DNA of 64,000 nt from Fictibacillus halophilus (GCF_016401385.1 NZ_JAEACF010000001.1:1922001-1986000); one strand, 5' to 3'; counted from the first letter of the stretch, positions 26,565 through 36,210 are shown. A program made the numbers and translations. Notes: generated from the letters alone by a model not told the origin.

Positions 26565-27621
26565 TTTTTGTTTCTCCTCCCATCCATCTTTCGTAGCTTT
26601 CTTTTGTTACATAACCTGCTGCAAAGGCGTGGTTAAAGTAAAAAGAGAGATTTTTATAAGTAGGCTTGTTACGACTCACCTTACTTAAAGCATATAATAG
26701 TTCCTGATTGCAAAGCATCTCGTATATTCCAGCTCTTCTATACGTTCTAGATTTAAAACAAAAATCAACGCATTCGTCTCCACAAAAAGGACACGGTATT
26801 GAGATCAGACGCTGAGATACAATTCCCATCAATGTTTGTTGCAGTTCCGTTTCTTGGATACCAAATTCTCGAAGACGTTCGATACACCCGATACAATCTG
26901 CAGCATGCATCGTAGATAATACGAGGTGTCCAGTCAATGACGCGCGAATAACAAGTCTCGCTGTTGATTCATCTCTGATCTCACCGATCATGATGACATC
27001 GGGATCATGACGCAATAATGACTTGAAACCTTCACCGTATGTCAGACCTGCTTTTTCATTGATTTCCATTTGCAGAAACGAATCTACTTTACGTTCCACG
27101 GGATCTTCGAGCGTTACGACTTGTCGTTTGTAGTTTTTTTGGAGGTGATGAAGTAAGGAATATAAAATAGTGGTTTTACCTGATCCGGTCGGTCCGGAGA
27201 ACAATAAGAGACCGCTGGATCGTTTGATAAGGGATAAAAGTCTTTGGAACATATGAGGAAAAAGTGATAGTTCATGAAGAGTTAGTGTTTCTTGCTGAGG
27301 AAGTAATCGAATGACGAGTGATTCATTAAACGCGGATGGTATAGATGAAAAACGAAGATTTACATTTACATTATTAATCATTACGTCCATAGAACCGCTC
27401 TGAGGCTTACGATGTTCGCCAATGTCCATTCTTGCGGAATATTTGAAATGAGCGAGCACCCTGATATACTCTTCTCCAGTAAGCGTTCTGTGTTCAATCA
27501 GCCGATCATCTATACGGAATTGGACGATCCCCCCTTTTTTTATCGGTATAAAATGAATGTCTGATGCTTTCTGAAGAGCTGCTTCATGAAGGATTGTATT
27601 GCCTAATAGCTTTATCGGCAA
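26515..27621 (-). CDS. comGA: Competence assembly ATPase ComGA (GspE/PilB type)
   Basis: 368 residues. Walker A GPTGSGKTTILYSLL, Asp box VTLEDPVERKV, Walker B VIMIGEIRDESTA and His box LVLSTMHAADC are in order; a CPFCGDEC zinc-like pair follows. It powers assembly of the competence pseudopilus at the cell pole. The start is TTG at 27621 with GGGAG about 10 nt upstream. First of the seven-gene comG operon. A 17-nt palindrome lies in its promoter region; I could not fit a complete ComK box there. Confidence 0.95.
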   Translation of the reverse strand: MPIKLLGNTILHEAALQKASDIHFIPIKKGGIVQFRIDDRLIEHRTLTGEEYIRVLAHFKYSARMDIGEHRKPQSGSMDVMINNVNVNLRFSSIPSAFNESLVIRLLPQQETLTLHELSLFPHMFQRLLSLIKRSSGLLLFSGPTGSGKTTILYSLLHHLQKNYKRQVVTLEDPVERKVDSFLQMEINEKAGLTYGEGFKSLLRHDPDVIMIGEIRDESTARLVIRASLTGHLVLSTMHAADCIGCIERLREFGIQETELQQTLMGIVSQRLISIPCPFCGDECVDFCFKSRTYRRAGIYEMLCNQELLYALSKVSRNKPTYKNLSFYFNHAFAAGYVTKESYERWMGGETKIDKKGLESDFSRDVSF

Positions 27622-27683
27622 ATAGTATCATCTCCCTTTTATTTTATTGGTTAATCATTTCTCTCATAAAACGACAATTCCTG

Positions 27684-27700
27684 CATTTTTTCAAAAAATG
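27684..27700. promoter_or_regulatory. AT-rich palindrome between comGA and tRNA-Gln
   Basis: CATTTTTTCAAAAAATG is a perfect inverted repeat around one base. It lies 63 nt upstream of comGA and 45 nt upstream of tRNA-Gln. The A-run/T-run style recalls ComK or AT-rich operator sites, but the spacing is not the ComK consensus. Confidence 0.4.
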
Positions 27701-27744
27701 TATGTATATAAATTTCGACAGAGCTCATACTAGTATTGTTGCAT

Positions 27745-27819
27745 TGGGCTATAGCCAAGCGGTAAGGCAACGGACTTTGACTCCGTCATGCGTTGGTTCG
27801 AATCCAGCTAGCCCAGCCA
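27745..27819 (+). tRNA. tRNA-Gln (TTG)
   Basis: Acceptor stem TGGGCTA pairs with TAGCCCA; the anticodon loop ACTTTGACT gives TTG; the T-loop GGTTCGAATCC is standard and CCA is encoded. It is a single tRNA gene divergent from comGA, 75 nt with CCA. Confidence 0.95.
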
Positions 27820-27821
27820 AA

Positions 27822-27857
27822 AAAAATAACACTCTTTAAACGCAAAGAGTGCTATGT
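27822..27857 (-). terminator. Terminator after mgsR
   Basis: Minus-strand AGCACTCTTTG / CAAAGAGTGTT-like stem (GCACTCTTT pairs with AAAGAGTGT) followed by ATTTTTTTT. It faces the tRNA-Gln gene. Confidence 0.85.
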
Positions 27858-28247
27858 TCAGGACACATGACTAGAAATGTGTTCTTTTTCTTTTGTTGAA
27901 CATAATTTTTTCATATCTCCAGGACTATATCCCGCTATGAGTTGTTTTCCGTCTGTAACTAATGGGCGTTTTAATAGTTTTGGGTTTTTAGTCAATAGCG
28001 TTAATAGTTCATTGGTTGAAAGATCATAAATATCAACATCAAGTGATTTGAATGACTGACTTCGTTTAGCCAAGATATCTTCTGTTCCATACTTTGTTAG
28101 TTTCAATAGTTCTCTAAGTTCTTCAACCGACGGCGTTTCTTTGAATAGGTGTCTTTCATCAAACGATACTTTATTTTGCTTAAGCCACATTTTCGCTTTA
28201 CGGCACGAGGTGCAGCTTGGGTATGTGTAAAATGTTATTGAACTCAT
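27858..28247 (-). CDS. mgsR: Spx-family stress regulator MgsR
   Basis: 129 residues, ArsC/Spx thioredoxin-like fold. The redox motif CTSC is at YPSCTSCRKAKMWL near the N-terminus; RPLVTDGKQLIAGYSP is the conserved Spx/ArsC C-terminal loop. MgsR (YqgZ) works with RNA polymerase alpha to activate part of the general stress regulon in B. subtilis. AGGAG lies 8 nt before the ATG at 28247. Position next to yqgY and yqgX supports MgsR rather than Spx itself. Confidence 0.92.
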   Translation of the reverse strand: MSSITFYTYPSCTSCRKAKMWLKQNKVSFDERHLFKETPSVEELRELLKLTKYGTEDILAKRSQSFKSLDVDIYDLSTNELLTLLTKNPKLLKRPLVTDGKQLIAGYSPGDMKKLCSTKEKEHISSHVS

Positions 28248-28360
28248 AAGACTCACTCCTTTTGGTTTACATTACCTTTAAAAGAGGCATAATAAACCAA
28301 AAAACAGCTAATATTCATGAATTATCTTTAAATTGTGTATTTATCCGCTTACAATTGGCA

Positions 28361-28390
28361 TTTACAAGTGAGTGGAAACTCATATATAAT
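28361..28390 (+). promoter_or_regulatory. Promoter of the DUF2626 gene
   Basis: TTTACA, 18 nt, TATAAT, 43 nt upstream of the ATG at 28433. Confidence 0.7.
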
Positions 28391-28432
28391 ACTAAAGGAT
28401 ACAAGTATTGGCGAAAAAAGGAGGGGATACAT

Positions 28433-28681
28433 ATGTCAAGAATGTATAAGGTTTTAGGCTTTTGGACTGGAATCATCGGAGTCATGGCGTATCTAGGCGA
28501 TATGCAAGACATGGCGTTATTGTTCTTAGGACAAACGATTATGTTCGTTTCTTTAGGGTATTTGAACTTATCTGAGCGTATGTATATTTATATCTTTGGT
28601 GCTTATTTAACTGTTTTCTTTGTTGGTTTTACATACTGGTCAACGTTTATGATGACTCCTGGCGCTGGTGGCGGACACTAA
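28433..28681 (+). CDS. yqgY: DUF2626 small membrane protein (YqgY-like)
   Basis: 82 residues with three hydrophobic segments (VLGFWTGIIGVMAYL; MALLFLGQTIMFVSLGYL; YIYIFGAYLTVFFVGFTYW) and a glycine-rich end GAGGGH. It matches DUF2626 of Bacillaceae, unknown function. GGAGGGG lies 7 nt before the ATG; the longer open frame upstream has no support. A strong promoter and terminator make it a single-gene unit. Confidence 0.87.
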   Translation: MSRMYKVLGFWTGIIGVMAYLGDMQDMALLFLGQTIMFVSLGYLNLSERMYIYIFGAYLTVFFVGFTYWSTFMMTPGAGGGH

Positions 28682-28702
28682 TACGTTCTCTAAAAGAGCC
28701 AC

Positions 28703-28740
28703 AAAAAAGCAGGCCGTTACGATACGGTCTGCTTTTTTTG
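28703..28740. terminator. Bidirectional terminator between yqgY and methyltransferase gene
   Basis: AAAAAAGCAGGCCGT / ACGGTCTGCTTTTTTT hairpin with A-tract and T-tract. One arm overlaps the last codons and stop of the methyltransferase gene on the minus strand. Confidence 0.9.
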
Positions 28741-29802
28741 TTGTATAATTTGAAATCCATTCGCTAAAGTGTGATCGAGAAGGAATGAACGTATGGCACG
28801 GTTTCTCTTATGTTCTATCGAGAATGGGTCCTTATTTTGTGTATCCTGCAACAGTGTTAAAAGTCCTTCTTCTAATAAGAAGTCTCCTTGATTCATTAAA
28901 CGTAAAGTTTTAACACCGAAATCCTTCCCTACCCGTATCACTTGATCCCAATCTATATGACACGTAATATCCATCATCCCGGGAAATGCTAATGGATTGT
29001 TTTGTATTTGATGACGATAATAGCCCCTTATACTTCCTTCTTTTAACGGTATGGTGTTCCACTCTTCACCTATTAATCCGTAATCGACAAAAAATAAGCA
29101 AGAGTCTTTTTCTATCCATTCATAAATGGTTTTTAGCCAAGTGAGCATGGAAAAGGATACTTCAAGTTCATTCTTTTTGTCTCTAGAAGAAAAGATTTCA
29201 TCCAATTTCTTTTCTAAACAAGAATCCTCCACTTTTCTATAAAGAAAACAAAGATCTTCATTGTTTCTAAGCAATGAGACTCCTTTTTCATACCATTCTT
29301 CATTTTTTTCCTGAAATATTCGAAGGGGAAACGCATCAAGTACTTCATTTGCAAAAATAAGCCCTTTAAATGATGGGTAACGCTGAATCAGTTCATCCAA
29401 TGAACAAAGAACTGTAACCGGAAAACCAGCTAAATTTCTTTCCAATAAGCTTCTATGGTAAGGACTAGGTTCTACGATAACATACGAAATATGTTCGATT
29501 GATTTTGAAGACCAACTCTCTTGAACTTGTCGTGCAAAATGACCGCTTCCTCCTCCAAACTCCACGACTATTGGATCAAGGTTATGATCAGCTATCGTTC
29601 TTAAAAATAAATCAGCCCACACCTTAGCAAATACGTCTGACACAAGGCTAGCCGTATAAAAGTCACCATTTTTACCGATCTTCGTGTTCTCTTTCATGTA
29701 ATAACCCTCTATCGGATGATACAGCGCATGTTCCATGAACTCTTCCATCGTTATCCATTCAAATTGTTCTAATCTTTTTTGCAGCAAACTCGTGAGTAAC
29801 AC
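28717..29802 (-). CDS. Class I SAM-dependent methyltransferase, MidA/NDUFAF7 family
   Basis: 361 residues. N-terminal ITMEEFMEHALYHPIEGYYMKE...IGKNGDFYTAS is the family signature. The SAM-binding glycine loop is VVEFGGGSGHFARQV, and EVLDAFPLRIF follows. NDUFAF7-type enzymes methylate an arginine in mitochondrial complex I; the bacterial substrate is not established. A GTG start at 29802 has only a weak ribosome site and lies 2 nt after yqgX, so translation is probably coupled. Its 3' end lies in the shared terminator. Confidence 0.87.
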   Translation of the reverse strand: MLLTSLLQKRLEQFEWITMEEFMEHALYHPIEGYYMKENTKIGKNGDFYTASLVSDVFAKVWADLFLRTIADHNLDPIVVEFGGGSGHFARQVQESWSSKSIEHISYVIVEPSPYHRSLLERNLAGFPVTVLCSLDELIQRYPSFKGLIFANEVLDAFPLRIFQEKNEEWYEKGVSLLRNNEDLCFLYRKVEDSCLEKKLDEIFSSRDKKNELEVSFSMLTWLKTIYEWIEKDSCLFFVDYGLIGEEWNTIPLKEGSIRGYYRHQIQNNPLAFPGMMDITCHIDWDQVIRVGKDFGVKTLRLMNQGDFLLEEGLLTLLQDTQNKDPFSIEHKRNRAIRSFLLDHTLANGFQIIQQKKQTVS

Positions 29803-29804
29803 GA

Positions 29805-30437
29805 TTAAAACCCGCTTAAAAATGGATTCGAATCCATTTCCATTCCAACTGTTGTTTCTGGCCCATGACCGGATAAAACGATCGTTTCTTCTGGCAGATT
29901 AAGCAGTTTTTCATGAATGCTGTTAATCAGTACCTCCTGATCTCCGCCATGCAGATCTGTTCTTCCGATGCTTCCTGCGAACAAAGCATCACCTGAAAAA
30001 ACAGCTCCACTGCTTTTAAGATAATACGAAACACTTCCCGGCGAATGACCAGGAGTCGTTAGGACCTCGAATGAAAAACTTCCGATCTTCAATGTATTGT
30101 CTTGATTCGTTAAGATGTGACTTGCTGGCTTCGCTGTAATGCTTTGACCAAAATATTTTGATCCGTTCTTTTTTGTGTCACTCAGCCAATCTGCTTCTTT
30201 TTTATGAACATACAACGGAATATTATATTTTTCACGGACGTCATCTACCGCTCCGATATGATCAAAATGAGCATGCGTTAATAATACGGCTAAAGGTTTC
30301 ACTTTTAATGACTCTAATGCTTGTATGATCTTTCTCCCTTCACTACCTGGATCAATGACTATAGCTTCATTCTGAGTATTGTAGATAATATATGTATTCT
30401 CTTGTACAGGACCCACCGTTAACTTTTTCCACTTCAT
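29805..30437 (-). CDS. yqgX: Metallo-beta-lactamase-fold hydrolase (YqgX-like)
   Basis: 210 residues. Metal motifs LTHAHFDHIGAV (HxHxDH), TTPGHSPGSV, SGDALFAGSIGRTD and VLSGHGPETT are complete. It belongs to the glyoxalase II-like group; hydrolysis of a bacillithiol or other thioester is inferred, not shown. The ATG at 30437 has GGAGG 8 nt upstream; an upstream start with seven extra residues has no site. Confidence 0.9.
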   Translation of the reverse strand: MKWKKLTVGPVQENTYIIYNTQNEAIVIDPGSEGRKIIQALESLKVKPLAVLLTHAHFDHIGAVDDVREKYNIPLYVHKKEADWLSDTKKNGSKYFGQSITAKPASHILTNQDNTLKIGSFSFEVLTTPGHSPGSVSYYLKSSGAVFSGDALFAGSIGRTDLHGGDQEVLINSIHEKLLNLPEETIVLSGHGPETTVGMEMDSNPFLSGF

Positions 30438-30509
30438 TATATAAGCCTCCAATTGCAAGTTGTTACTTTCTATCTTACACTAAAACAAACATTATTTCGG
30501 AGGAAACAC

Positions 30510-30938
30510 ATGAAAGTATTTTTCGGATACGAAAATATAGATACACCCGCTCCTGTTTCTGTGTATGATCAGCAAGAAGATCTGATCATTACTTCTCATA
30601 GAGATGAAGACCTTTTTGAAGCAATACCTCTGCTTTCAATCAAACCTTTAAGAACGACTCTTTTATTTGAGGATTATGGATTTACATCTGACTCAGAACA
30701 AACGTATCTTTATCTTGATATGATATGTGTCTTTTATATCAAGGAAGGTGAAGAGCAAGAAAAGACGATGTTTCTACTTCAAGCAGAAGAAGAATTAATA
30801 GCAGAAATCATTGATAAAGAACAAAGGTTTTTTATCCTTGGGAGCCAACATAAACTTCTTGTTAAAAAGTGGGCTTCTGCCTATAAACTAACAATTGAGT
30901 TCATTTTGTTCCAATGTGCACTCGACAAACCAGAATAA
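30510..30938 (+). CDS. Uncharacterised soluble protein
   Basis: 142 residues (MKVFFGYENIDTPAPVSVYDQQED...), acidic, no signal peptide or membrane helix, no motif I recognise. CGGAGGAAACAC precedes the ATG at 30510 well, so it is probably a real gene. It is divergent from yqgX and upstream of yqgW. The alternating strand/helix look (IITSHRDEDLFEAIPLLSI; KTMFLLQAEEELIAEI) suggests a small alpha/beta domain. Confidence 0.7.
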   Translation: MKVFFGYENIDTPAPVSVYDQQEDLIITSHRDEDLFEAIPLLSIKPLRTTLLFEDYGFTSDSEQTYLYLDMICVFYIKEGEEQEKTMFLLQAEEELIAEIIDKEQRFFILGSQHKLLVKKWASAYKLTIEFILFQCALDKPE

Positions 30939-31030
30939 AACAAGTAAAATAATACAAGGTTATACCTGTGTGAAAGCGTTATACTTATACATAGGATTGG
31001 TATTACTCCAGAGCAAGGGGGCACAGAATA

Positions 31031-31216
31031 ATGGGATTAGCCATTATATTCGGCTTAGTAGCTATTTTAGCTGCGTTGGGACTATTGCGTTCGTTAAAAA
31101 TTAAAAATTTAATGGCAGCAGGTTTTGCCTTTTTAACGTTTGCAGTTTTTGGCTGGTTTACAGTCATGACTGTTCTGGACGTTTTAGTAGGCAGCGGCGG
31201 CTCTACAGGCCATTAA
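31031..31216 (+). CDS. yqgW: DUF2759 small membrane protein (YqgW-like)
   Basis: 61 residues with two membrane helices (LAIIFGLVAILAALGLLRSL and MAAGFAFLTFAVFGWFTVM) and a short tail GSGGSTGH. It fits DUF2759/YqgW, unknown role. AAGGGGG lies about 10 nt before the ATG. It is followed by a clear hairpin terminator. Confidence 0.85.
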   Translation: MGLAIIFGLVAILAALGLLRSLKIKNLMAAGFAFLTFAVFGWFTVMTVLDVLVGSGGSTGH

Positions 31217-31226
31217 AAACTCAAAA

Positions 31227-31262
31227 AACCATCAGAATTCACTTTCTGATGGTTTTTTCTTT
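31227..31262. terminator. Terminator after yqgW
   Basis: AAAAACCATCAGA / TCTGATGGTTTTTT hairpin; also has an A-tract so may act on both strands. Confidence 0.9.
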
Positions 31263-31326
31263 CTTTTAAATAACATAAATGGGGTTGAAGTGAGGCATAT
31301 AGTTCAGAAGAAGTCTCACTCCTATC

Positions 31327-32520
31327 TTACATGTAGAGAGCTGCTAACATAATTCCTCTTGTATCTTCATAGATCGTATCAAACTGTCTTAATGGAAGTG
31401 GGTTAACCCCTATTCCGAGTTCGATGGTAAATCCAGGTTTTCTGTATTCTTGTATAAACCAATCTTTGTAGCCCGCATAACTATCCACATACCTAATCGC
31501 TTTATACCCGCTAACCCTCTCAAATTCACCAGCGATCTCTCCTGATATCGGCATAGGTTCTTCCCCTTCGAAACCCCAGTATAATTCTTTACCTTGTGTA
31601 TGAAGGGCTACCACTCGGTCGAATAGGTGCTTTTCTGTAATCTCTGCCATCACTCTTGCTTCTGGTTCACTTAATGGAGCGATACCAGGGTAATCCCGTG
31701 GGGCAGGAGAAGTTGGTTTTCTTACTTGTTCAAGCTCCCATCTTGCAGGAAATTGATTATTAAGGTCTACCCCGCGAATATTCGCTTTCCATCCTGAGAA
31801 ATCTTTGCTTCCTTTATTTAATTTTAAGACAAGCTCTTTCCACTCAGAATCTTCAGGAGGACCATTCAAAACGAGATCGACTCCATCTGGGTCGACCATT
31901 GGTACGGCGTAAAGTGTAGTATCCCTATATAAGTCCGCAGCTTTATATCCATTCAAAATTTTATCCGCTGAAAGTGCAGCTGCATACTCATTAATAAACT
32001 TCATCAGGACCCCTGAAGTAATCCATTCGTTTCCATGAAACGAACCATTGATGTGCACTTTCTTTTTTCCATTTCCAATTATAAGCATATCTATAGGTTT
32101 GCCGAGAACAGATTTACCAATTTCCTGTTTTCTAATGAATGGATATACGTTAAGAAGTTTATCCAAATCATATTTTAGTGCAGCAGTATCATATTTTCTC
32201 TGACATTTGATAGATGGATACGGCAACACTCTAGGAATATTGATAATGTCCTTCGTAAATATTTCCTTCGGTTTTATTGTAGGGTTAACTAGATATAAGG
32301 CATCAAGAGGAATATCAAATTTATCTGCTATTGTAAAAAACGTGTCACCATTTTTAATCTTGTATTTTTCTAAGAACATTCCAGGAATCTCTATGCTCTC
32401 CCCTGCATGCATATTCGTTGCTGTTACGTTAGGATTAGAGTCCTTAATCAACACGTAAGGGATAGATAATAGACGTGAGTAATACCAAAAAGAATCGCCG
32501 TTACGCATGACAATTTCCAA
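31327..32520 (-). CDS. yqgT: Gamma-D-glutamyl-L-diamino acid endopeptidase, LysM + M14
   Basis: 397 residues. Two LysM-type repeats (about 3-47 and 52-97; NGDSFWYYSRLLSIP and NGDTFFTIADKFDIP) precede a zinc carboxypeptidase domain: HGNE zinc motif in INGSFHGNEWIT, the third ligand in VALHTQG and the catalytic Glu in FTIELGIG. It should cut the gamma-D-Glu-diaminopimelate bond of cell-wall peptides, like endopeptidase I of sporulating Bacillus. The start is TTG at 32520 with GGAGGG 6 nt upstream. No signal peptide, as in YqgT. Confidence 0.93.
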   Translation of the reverse strand: MEIVMRNGDSFWYYSRLLSIPYVLIKDSNPNVTATNMHAGESIEIPGMFLEKYKIKNGDTFFTIADKFDIPLDALYLVNPTIKPKEIFTKDIINIPRVLPYPSIKCQRKYDTAALKYDLDKLLNVYPFIRKQEIGKSVLGKPIDMLIIGNGKKKVHINGSFHGNEWITSGVLMKFINEYAAALSADKILNGYKAADLYRDTTLYAVPMVDPDGVDLVLNGPPEDSEWKELVLKLNKGSKDFSGWKANIRGVDLNNQFPARWELEQVRKPTSPAPRDYPGIAPLSEPEARVMAEITEKHLFDRVVALHTQGKELYWGFEGEEPMPISGEIAGEFERVSGYKAIRYVDSYAGYKDWFIQEYRKPGFTIELGIGVNPLPLRQFDTIYEDTRGIMLAALYM

Positions 32521-32582
32521 ACATAGCCCTCCCTTTAAACCTTCCTCTTAAAGGTGTATGTTTGCACAAAGCAGTTATGCAG

Positions 32583-32616
32583 AAAAAAAGCACTCAACCG
32601 AAGTTGAGTGCTTCTA
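32583..32616 (-). terminator. Terminator after yqgS
   Basis: Minus-strand AAGCACTCAAC / GTTGAGTGCTT hairpin followed by TTTTT, just after the stop codon at 32620. Confidence 0.9.
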
Positions 32617-32619
32617 TTT

Positions 32620-34533
32620 TTACTGTTTTTGCTTTTCTTCTTGCTTAACAGCTTTATCTTTTGCTTTATCTTTATCGTAGAATCTTAAAAGATCTCCATA
32701 AATGATACGATCTGACATATCAAGTTCAGTCTTAGCGCGTTCACTGTATGGCTCACAAGCATTGTTCTCACCTTCAACAGGTTCACCCGTTGCTTTGTCA
32801 TAACACTTGCCGTCTGTGAACACATTATCTTTAGTGATATAAGAATTATCACGAAGTACAGCAAAATCTTCTCTGTCTTTAGAGAATAAATCAGAGCCAA
32901 GCTGAATGTCACCTTTTGTATCAATACCTAACAAGTGAAGAATCGTTGGTTTAAGGTCGATCTGTCCACCGACTGTTTCCATCGTCTTTCCTTTTTCACC
33001 TGGCATATGAATGATTAAAGGTACTTTTTGCAATTGAGTAGATTCAAAAGGAGTAATTTCTTTTCCTAAGAATTGCCCCATCGCATCATTATGGTTTTCG
33101 GAAATCCCATAATGGTCACCATACATGATAAAGATTGAATCTTCATAAAGACCTGCTTCTTTAACATCATCGAAAAACTCTTTTAAAGCTTCGTCTGTAT
33201 AGCGAACGGTTGTAAAGTAACGGTTAACTGTTCCATCGCTAGACGTCCATTCTGGAATCGTCTCATCTTCCTCTTCTAACGTAAACGGGAAGTGATTCGT
33301 TAACGTAATATATTTCGTATAGAACGGTTTGTTCATCGCTTGCATCTCTTTTAGATGTGGAATGGATTGTTTAAAGAAATCTTTATCCTTTAAGCCCCAT
33401 CCAATTGAGTTCTCAGGTGTTACCTCGAAATCTTTTAATGAGTAATAACGGTCGTAACCGAAATTATCATACATGATATCACGGTTCCAGAAACTTTTGT
33501 TATTAGCATGCTGTACGGATGAATAGTAACCTTGCTCTTTTAAAATTTCTGGTGTTGCATTGTATTGGTTCTGAGAATGAGTAAAGAAAACCGCTCCACT
33601 TGGAAGTGGGTATAAAGAGTTATCTAATAAAAACTCTGAATCAGACGTTTTACCTTGCCCTGTTTGGTGATAGAAGTTAGGGAAGTAATAACTGTCTTTG
33701 ATTAGATCATTCATAAACGGCGTGATCTCTTTACCGTTTACCGACTCATTTATAACAAAGTTTTGTGTTGATTCAACTGAAATAACGAAAACGTTCTTAC
33801 CTTTCGCTTTTCCAAACATTTCAGGATTTGGTTCTTTATAATTTGCACGTGAGTAGTTCTCAACATCTGTAATCTCACTTCCATCAGCAAATGCACGCTG
33901 TGCTTTTGCTTTAGATTGAATGATGGAATCATAGATGTGATAATTATATGAACCGATGTTTTTAATCAACATTTCACGGTCAAAAGTACGTGTTAACAAT
34001 TGCGGTCTTTCAGTTTCTGCGATACCAACATTAACAATAAATAATACAATTGCAGCAGCAAAAGTAATCGTGATCTGCTTGCGTGAAGCACGTGCAGGAC
34101 GGTAATCAGCTCGTCTCATAAAATAAGCCAAAATAACGATATCAATGAATACCAATAAATCAGTAGGTTGAATCAATTCAAATACGCTATTACCTAAGTC
34201 ACCCATGTTGCTTGTTTGAAACAAAACTGGAATGGTAATAAAGTCATTAAAGAAACGATAGAACACCATATTGGCATACATAACAAAACTCATGATCGCA
34301 CTGACTGCCACGATCATTCTTCTGTGCGTTCTTCCCTTGAAGTAAAGTGTTATACCTAGGAAAAGAACGATGGAACTAATCGGGTTAATAAACAGAATTA
34401 ACTCTTGAACTTTGTTGTCCATCGGCAGTTCAAATGCCGTTTTATAAATGATAAATGTTTTAATCCACAATAAAGCAATTGCTATAAAGAAAAATCTATA
34501 TTCAGCAAAAGCTTGTTTCATTTTTTCTTTCAT
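32620..34533 (-). CDS. yqgS: LtaS-family lipoteichoic acid synthase/primase (YqgS-like)
   Basis: 637 residues: about five N-terminal membrane helices, then an extracellular sulfatase-like domain. Catalytic features are the Glu in VFVISVEST, the nucleophile Thr in [14 protein letters not shown] and the metal ligands in [12 protein letters not shown]. It polymerises glycerol phosphate from phosphatidylglycerol on the outer face. Bacillus has several paralogues; position between yqgT and glcK points to YqgS. The ATG at 34533 has GAGGAGG 9 nt upstream. The C-terminus ([17 protein letters not shown]) is charged. Confidence 0.93.
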   Translation of the reverse strand: MKEKMKQAFAEYRFFFIAIALLWIKTFIIYKTAFELPMDNKVQELILFINPISSIVLFLGITLYFKGRTHRRMIVAVSAIMSFVMYANMVFYRFFNDFITIPVLFQTSNMGDLGNSVFELIQPTDLLVFIDIVILAYFMRRADYRPARASRKQITITFAAAIVLFIVNVGIAETERPQLLTRTFDREMLIKNIGSYNYHIYDSIIQSKAKAQRAFADGSEITDVENYSRANYKEPNPEMFGKAKGKNVFVISVESTQNFVINESVNGKEITPFMNDLIKDSYYFPNFYHQTGQGKTSDSEFLLDNSLYPLPSGAVFFTHSQNQYNATPEILKEQGYYSSVQHANNKSFWNRDIMYDNFGYDRYYSLKDFEVTPENSIGWGLKDKDFFKQSIPHLKEMQAMNKPFYTKYITLTNHFPFTLEEEDETIPEWTSSDGTVNRYFTTVRYTDEALKEFFDDVKEAGLYEDSIFIMYGDHYGISENHNDAMGQFLGKEITPFESTQLQKVPLIIHMPGEKGKTMETVGGQIDLKPTILHLLGIDTKGDIQLGSDLFSKDREDFAVLRDNSYITKDNVFTDGKCYDKATGEPVEGENNACEPYSERAKTELDMSDRIIYGDLLRFYDKDKAKDKAVKQEEKQKQ

Positions 34534-34827
34534 ATGTTCTCTGACCTCCTCAATCAAAAAGAACTCTCGTTTTCATTTTTATTCCTTTTAACTGAACTCT
34601 CATTGCATCCGGTAAGCATTGATCAAGAATGTAAATTCATCCTTTACATATTTACAAAACCTTAATCAAAGGATTACATAAAGAGTATATTAAATGGTTT
34701 CACACAAGAATTCAATACCCTAACGTACTATTTCAAGATTCTGACAAATAGGACAACAAAACTATATTAGTTTTACCCCTTTTTTAAATCCATAAACCAT
34801 TAGACGAACTTGACTCAAAAAAGTTTC

Positions 34828-34868
34828 AAAAAAAAAATGAAAACGAACCGCCGAGAAGCGATTCGCAA
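34828..34868 (-). terminator. Terminator after glcK in a 443-nt gap
   Basis: Minus-strand CGAATCGC / GCGGTTCG hairpin followed by TTTTCATTTTTTTTT. The gap 34534-34976 otherwise holds AT-rich sequence including the presumed yqgS promoter; I see no gene in it. Confidence 0.75.
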
Positions 34869-34976
34869 TTCTTAATTTCCTCAAATATATTTAAACTAAT
34901 GTTTACAAAGCTCTGTGAAGAGAAAAGTTCCTTCCTATTACCTACACTGCCACAGCTACACATCCAGAACTTATTA

Positions 34977-35936
34977 TTAGCGGTTGTGTTTCGCTAACCA
35001 AGCTCCTCCGATTACACCAGCGTCGTTGCCTAACGTAGCCACTTTCATTTCAGCACCCTCAGCAACTCTCGGAAGTGCAAAGTGTTTAAATTTCTGTTCT
35101 AAACGTTCCATTAGGGTATGACCTGCTTTAGAGACTCCTCCACCGATTACGATCTTCCCTGGATTAATGCTGTTTGCAAGGTTTGCTATCACTAATCCTA
35201 AATGGAATGTCACTTCTTCCAACGTATCAATTGCTACTTGATCTCCCATTTCAACAGCTTCAACAACATCTTTAGCTTTTATCACACCATTTTCTTTTAA
35301 TATTGCATTAAGAGACGAAGATGTGTCATGAAGAGCTTTTTCTTTTGAAATTCGTGAGATACCTGTTGCAGAAGCGATCGTTTCAATGCAGCCGGTACGA
35401 CCACAGTTACATGGAGCTCCACCATCTGGTATAGCCGTAATATGGCCGATCTCCCCAGCCATACCGTTTGTTCCATGCATAATATGTCCATTTACGATAA
35501 TTCCGCCACCTACTCCAGTACCTAATGTAACCATCAATAAGTTACCTTCACCATCACCTGCACCACGCCACATTTCTCCGATCGCGGCGATGTTAGCATC
35601 GTTATCAACGATGACAGAAAGACCTGTTGCTTTTTCTAGCTCTTCTTTTAACGGGTAATCTCTCCAACCGATGTTAACGGCATGGTAGATGAATCCTGTT
35701 TTCATATCGATGAAACCTGGTGCGCCCATTCCAATTGCTTCAAGCTTTTCTTTTGGTTCTGATAAATCTTTTAGCTTTAAATTAATGGATTCAGTAATAT
35801 CCGTAACGATATGCTTTCCGTCTTCGCTAATGTTTGTAGGGATCTCCCATTTCTCTACAATATGACCGTCTAACGTTACAAAAGCGATTTTAATTGTCGT
35901 TCCACCTAAATCAACACCAACTAACCATTTCTCCAT
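34977..35936 (-). CDS. glcK: Glucokinase, ROK family
   Basis: 319 residues. Phosphate loop VGVDLGGTTIKIAFV, catalytic Asp in VIVDNDANIAAIGE, second loop VTLGTGVGGGII, and the ROK zinc motif CNCGRTGCIET. It phosphorylates glucose with ATP. It follows yqgQ by 13 nt, the same pairing as B. subtilis yqgQ-glcK, and ends before a hairpin terminator. Confidence 0.97.
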   Translation of the reverse strand: MEKWLVGVDLGGTTIKIAFVTLDGHIVEKWEIPTNISEDGKHIVTDITESINLKLKDLSEPKEKLEAIGMGAPGFIDMKTGFIYHAVNIGWRDYPLKEELEKATGLSVIVDNDANIAAIGEMWRGAGDGEGNLLMVTLGTGVGGGIIVNGHIMHGTNGMAGEIGHITAIPDGGAPCNCGRTGCIETIASATGISRISKEKALHDTSSSLNAILKENGVIKAKDVVEAVEMGDQVAIDTLEEVTFHLGLVIANLANSINPGKIVIGGGVSKAGHTLMERLEQKFKHFALPRVAEGAEMKVATLGNDAGVIGGAWLAKHNR

Positions 35937-35949
35937 CTTGTCTCATCCT

Positions 35950-36141
35950 CTATTGTAATTTATTGTGTGCTGCGCGAATAATGATGATTGCATTCTTGAA
36001 TTCGTTTACATCAATGAGTTTTTGTTCATAGAGTTCTCTAACTTCGTCTTGAATCAATTCTAAATCAGCTATCTTGTTTCCTGTATATATAAAGGTTCCA
36101 AACCTTTTTAATAGCTGTTGAACATCATACATTGTTTTCAT
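35950..36141 (-). CDS. yqgQ: YqgQ-like small protein
   Basis: 63 residues (MKTMYDVQQLLKRFGTFIYTGN...), mostly helical, of the DUF910 type. The ATG at 36141 has AAAGGTGA 5-8 nt upstream; the open frame further upstream is not conserved. YqgQ proteins are small helical-bundle proteins of unknown role, some proposed to bind nucleic acid. Co-transcription with glcK is likely. Confidence 0.88.
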   Translation of the reverse strand: MKTMYDVQQLLKRFGTFIYTGNKIADLELIQDEVRELYEQKLIDVNEFKNAIIIIRAAHNKLQ

Positions 36142-36210
36142 TATAATCACCTTTGTCATTATAACAAATAGTATAGGGAAAAATGCAAGCCTTTGCACAG
36201 AATTTACATA

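Noticed and set aside
27621..27740. ComK box upstream of comGA
   Set aside because: A/T runs are present but no pair of AAAA-N5-TTTT boxes at the known spacings could be fitted.
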